Origin: an uncultured Psychrosphaera sp.
GTDB lineage: Bacteria > Pseudomonadota > Gammaproteobacteria > Enterobacterales > Alteromonadaceae
Length of the DNA stretch: 64,000 bases
Direction of reading: 5' to 3'
NCBI RefSeq assembly: GCF_947500655.1
Contig: NZ_CANMSK010000003.1
Span: 124,001-188,000, forward strand
Positions 61,881-64,000 of the stretch are shown here, one piece after another. The notes beneath the pieces were generated by a model. The model searched no databases. It saw only the letters and a program-made list of their open reading frames with translations, and was not told the DNA's origin. Position numbers and translations under genes: made by a program. Each line of letters starts with the position of its first letter. The first letter of the stretch is position 1.

Positions 61881-63110
61881 CTACTTCTTCTTTTTGTTTT
61901 TCTTAACAGCCGCTTTAGCAAGTTTCTTTTTATGTGGCTTTTTATGTTTCTTCGGCACACTTGCTTCTTTGTTCTTAGGCTCTAAACCTTTAATTTTTCT
62001 ATGTTTAAACTGTTGTTCTGTATAACGTTCAATCTTTTTAACAACCGCCATTTCATGCGCTTCAATCAAGCTAATGGCAAAACCTTTTGCGCCAGCTCGT
62101 GCAGTTCTACCAATACGGTGAACATAGATGTCAGCCGTGCGTGGCATATCAAAGTTAAATACGTGACTGATATCGGTTATGTCTAATCCTCTAGCGGCAA
62201 GGTCGGTTGCAACTAATACCGTAGAACGGCCAGACTTAACACGTTCAACTGCCTTTAAACGTTTATCTTGAGGCATGTCACCTTGTAAATACGTCGCAGA
62301 TATATCTTCAGCTTGTAGCTTTTGCACTACTAATTCCAAACGTTCTTTGGTTTTTACAAAGATAATTGATTTGGTGACTTCTTCCGATTTTAAGTAATGC
62401 AGCAACAAAGCAAATTTATGATCTGTGCTGTCGGCCAAATGAGTCCACTGCACTATTTTACCGCGTTCTCTACGTGGCGCATCTGCATCAATACGCGCAG
62501 CTTCTGTTAATACTTGGTTACTAAACTCAATAATGCCACGACCTTCTAATGTGGCAGAGAACAACATAGCTTGTTTACGATTACGCGACTGCTCAGCAAT
62601 GGTTGCCATAAAGCTACGAAAGCCCATGTCTAACATGCGGTCAGCTTCGTCTAATACAAGTATCTCAACATTTTCACAGTGAAAGCTTTCAGCTTCCAAG
62701 TATTCCGTTAAACGACCGGGTGTGGCGATTAATATGTCGTTATTTTTTTCAAATATTTCTTTATGGCTGCCGTAGTTAATACCACCCGTTACTACACCTG
62801 ACTTTAAGTCTGTGAACGCAGTTAACTGTTGAGCTACTTCAAAAATTTGATACGCTAATTCACGAGTTGGAGCTAACACTAATACCCGAGCAAAACCCGG
62901 CGCATTACGAGGGAAGTCTAATAAATACTGAATAGCCGGAATTAAGAACGCAGCCGTTTTACCTGTACCGGTTGGCGCGCTAGCTAAAATATCTAACCCT
63001 TCTAGCGCTTCAGGTATCGCTAATTTTTGAACCCTTGTTGGCTGCGTATAACCAATTGCATAAATGCCTTGTTCAAGGCGAGGGTCTAAATCAAATTCAC
63101 TAAACGACAT
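61881..63110 (-). CDS. srmB: DEAD-box RNA helicase SrmB
   Basis: An ATP-dependent RNA helicase that helps assemble the large ribosomal subunit. The 409-residue protein has the Q-motif (IGYTQPTRVQ, 19-28), Walker A APTGTGKT (45-52), DEAD box LDEADRML (near 152), SAT, and the HRIGRTARAG arginine finger region. The C-terminal 50 residues are Lys-rich (KKHKKPHKKKLAKAAVKKNKKKK) and should bind rRNA. It is divergent from trmN6, the same neighbours as in E. coli, which supports the srmB assignment over other DEAD helicases. Confidence 0.92.
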   Translation of the reverse strand: MSFSEFDLDPRLEQGIYAIGYTQPTRVQKLAIPEALEGLDILASAPTGTGKTAAFLIPAIQYLLDFPRNAPGFARVLVLAPTRELAYQIFEVAQQLTAFTDLKSGVVTGGINYGSHKEIFEKNNDILIATPGRLTEYLEAESFHCENVEILVLDEADRMLDMGFRSFMATIAEQSRNRKQAMLFSATLEGRGIIEFSNQVLTEAARIDADAPRRERGKIVQWTHLADSTDHKFALLLHYLKSEEVTKSIIFVKTKERLELVVQKLQAEDISATYLQGDMPQDKRLKAVERVKSGRSTVLVATDLAARGLDITDISHVFNFDMPRTADIYVHRIGRTARAGAKGFAISLIEAHEMAVVKKIERYTEQQFKHRKIKGLEPKNKEASVPKKHKKPHKKKLAKAAVKKNKKKK

Positions 63111-63274
63111 TAAAATTCCTGAAATACTATCTATGGATAAAACACGGCTCTGATGTTTGTGAGTTTTTATACAGCTTGTGCCTTTTTATATTGGCAAAAC
63201 GTTAACTTACAAAACATCAAAGTAAAATATTTTGGTATTATAGCGGAATTAGTTATACGACGGATACCTTAATC

Positions 63275-64000
63275 TTGATAAGTAGCACTCCTGCCGACTT
63301 TTGTTTTAAACAATTTTCAATTTGGCACCAACAATGCGCCATGAAAGTAAATACAGATGGCATCTTATTAGGCGCTTGGGCAGGTGTGGATAACACAAAA
63401 AACATTTTAGATATTGGCACAGGAACCGGACTTATCGCGTTAATGTTGGCACAACGCACTGAGTCATTAGCCAGTGCTTTTAAGCATTCTTCTAACAATC
63501 AGCCAACCAATATCAGCGCGTTAGAGATTGATGAAAGTGCTTACCAACAAGCCATTTTTAACGTTAAGCAGTCACCGTGGGCTGAGCGAATACAGGTCAT
63601 TCATCACGACTTTTTGTCATGGCAACAAGAACAAAAAATTGAACCTGAAAGCTTTGATCTTATCGTGTCTAACCCGCCTTATTTTGAAGACTCATTATTA
63701 AGTGACAGCCAAAACAAAAACTTAGCCCGCCACACAAAGCACATGAGCTTTGAGCAACTGTTAATCGCGGTAGATAACTTACTAACACAAGGTGGCGAAT
63801 TTAACTTGGTGTTGCCACCAGAACAAGCAAGCAAAGTGATTACGTTGGCAGAAAATATGGGATTCACCTTAACCAAACAGTTATTAGTGAAAACAACACC
63901 CAAAAAGCCAATAAGCCGAGTGTTGTTCTGTTTGAAAAAAGAGCAGTTACCAAAAACCGATGAAACGCTAACAACATCCACTTTGACAATTAGAGACCAA
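63275..64000 (+). CDS. trmN6: tRNA1(Val) adenine-N6-methyltransferase TrmN6, 3' end outside window
   Basis: Methylates A37 of tRNA1-Val (m6A37), a YfiC-type enzyme. The frame is open from at least 63233 to the window edge; 242 codons follow the likely start. Visible blocks are DFCFKQFSIWHQQCAMKVNT (the family start is TFKQF...CAMKV), the SAM loop ILDIGTGTGLIALMLA, and the catalytic NPPY (near residue 133). The first candidate start near this is TTG 63275 with only a weak ribosome site; the ATG at 63341 is too late because the conserved CAMKV begins there. Divergent from srmB, as in E. coli. Confidence 0.9.
   Translation, partial: MISSTPADFCFKQFSIWHQQCAMKVNTDGILLGAWAGVDNTKNILDIGTGTGLIALMLAQRTESLASAFKHSSNNQPTNISALEIDESAYQQAIFNVKQSPWAERIQVIHHDFLSWQQEQKIEPESFDLIVSNPPYFEDSLLSDSQNKNLARHTKHMSFEQLLIAVDNLLTQGGEFNLVLPPEQASKVITLAENMGFTLTKQLLVKTTPKKPISRVLFCLKKEQLPKTDETLTTSTLTIRDQ

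Noticed and set aside
63341..64000. ATG 63341 as the start of trmN6
   Set aside because: It lies inside the conserved CAMKVNTDG block, so the real start must be upstream; TTG 63275 fits the family start better.

Overview
The window reads as a chromosomal segment of a low-GC marine gammaproteobacterium of the Alteromonadales, most like the Colwelliaceae (Colwellia, Thalassotalea, Psychrosphaera). This rests on gene neighbourhoods typical of the class: ndk-rlmN-pilW-rodZ-ispG, nadC-pilABCD-coaE-zapD-yacG, recX-alaS, srmB divergent from trmN6, and glnK-amtB. Many AT-rich intergenic hairpins and several exported peptidases fit as well. The genus is inferred. I see no insertion sequence, phage, CRISPR array, rRNA or tRNA. 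The sequence looks like ordinary core chromosome with a few lineage-specific cassettes.

Layout. 1-2400: 3' part of a phosphate permease, an exported ATP-dependent DNA ligase, a short tandem repeat and a small membrane protein. 2.4-7.7 kb: a lipoprotein M13 peptidase, then a tightly packed serine protease / FHA-membrane protein / DTW-domain operon. 7.8-11.8 kb: alaS, recX and a membrane protein, without the usual recA. 12-17.4 kb: a FemAB-like GNAT protein, a TRIC-type channel, a 52-residue Cys-rich protein, an MsrA-thioredoxin-MsrB lipoprotein, sdhE, ygfZ and slyD. 17.6-22.4 kb: two tandem MotA-like proteins facing a kinase / PAS protein / response regulator operon, then a YacL-family gene.

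22370-23113 is the only stretch over 300 bases without a protein gene. It holds a CsrB-type regulatory RNA with a GacA/UvrY-type upstream palindrome and its own terminator. Next comes a BMT5-like (DUF2431) protein ending in a eukaryote-like U1-type zinc finger, then glnK-amtB with NtrC-type sites, then a Fur-box-controlled ferric iron ABC transporter (25.9-29.9 kb). 30-31.9 kb carries mgsA joined to a very small ABC transporter. 31.9-37.3 kb is the ispG-rodZ-pilW-rlmN-ndk block. 37.5-45 kb has a degenerate HD-GYP protein, a DUF885 lipoprotein, a 1011-residue DUF3857/transglutaminase membrane protein and a CNNM-type protein. 45.3-49 kb has an MscS channel operon with a DUF432 protein, and an NfeD/stomatin pair. 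49.1-53.6 kb has a membrane protein/XRE cassette, a prolyl oligopeptidase and a divergent MarR / siderophore-interacting protein pair. 53.6-63.1 kb is the arfB / yacG / zapD / coaE / pilDCBA / nadC / aspartic protease / srmB block, with trmN6 running off the right edge.

Together the genes cover translation and RNA modification (alaS, rlmN, ygfZ, arfB, srmB, trmN6, DTW protein), envelope and type IV pilus functions (rodZ, pilABCDW, peptidases, MscS), nutrient sensing (glnK-amtB, fbpABC, phosphate permease) and global post-transcriptional control (csrB). All positions were read by hand. No database search was possible, so family names rest on recognised motifs and gene order.
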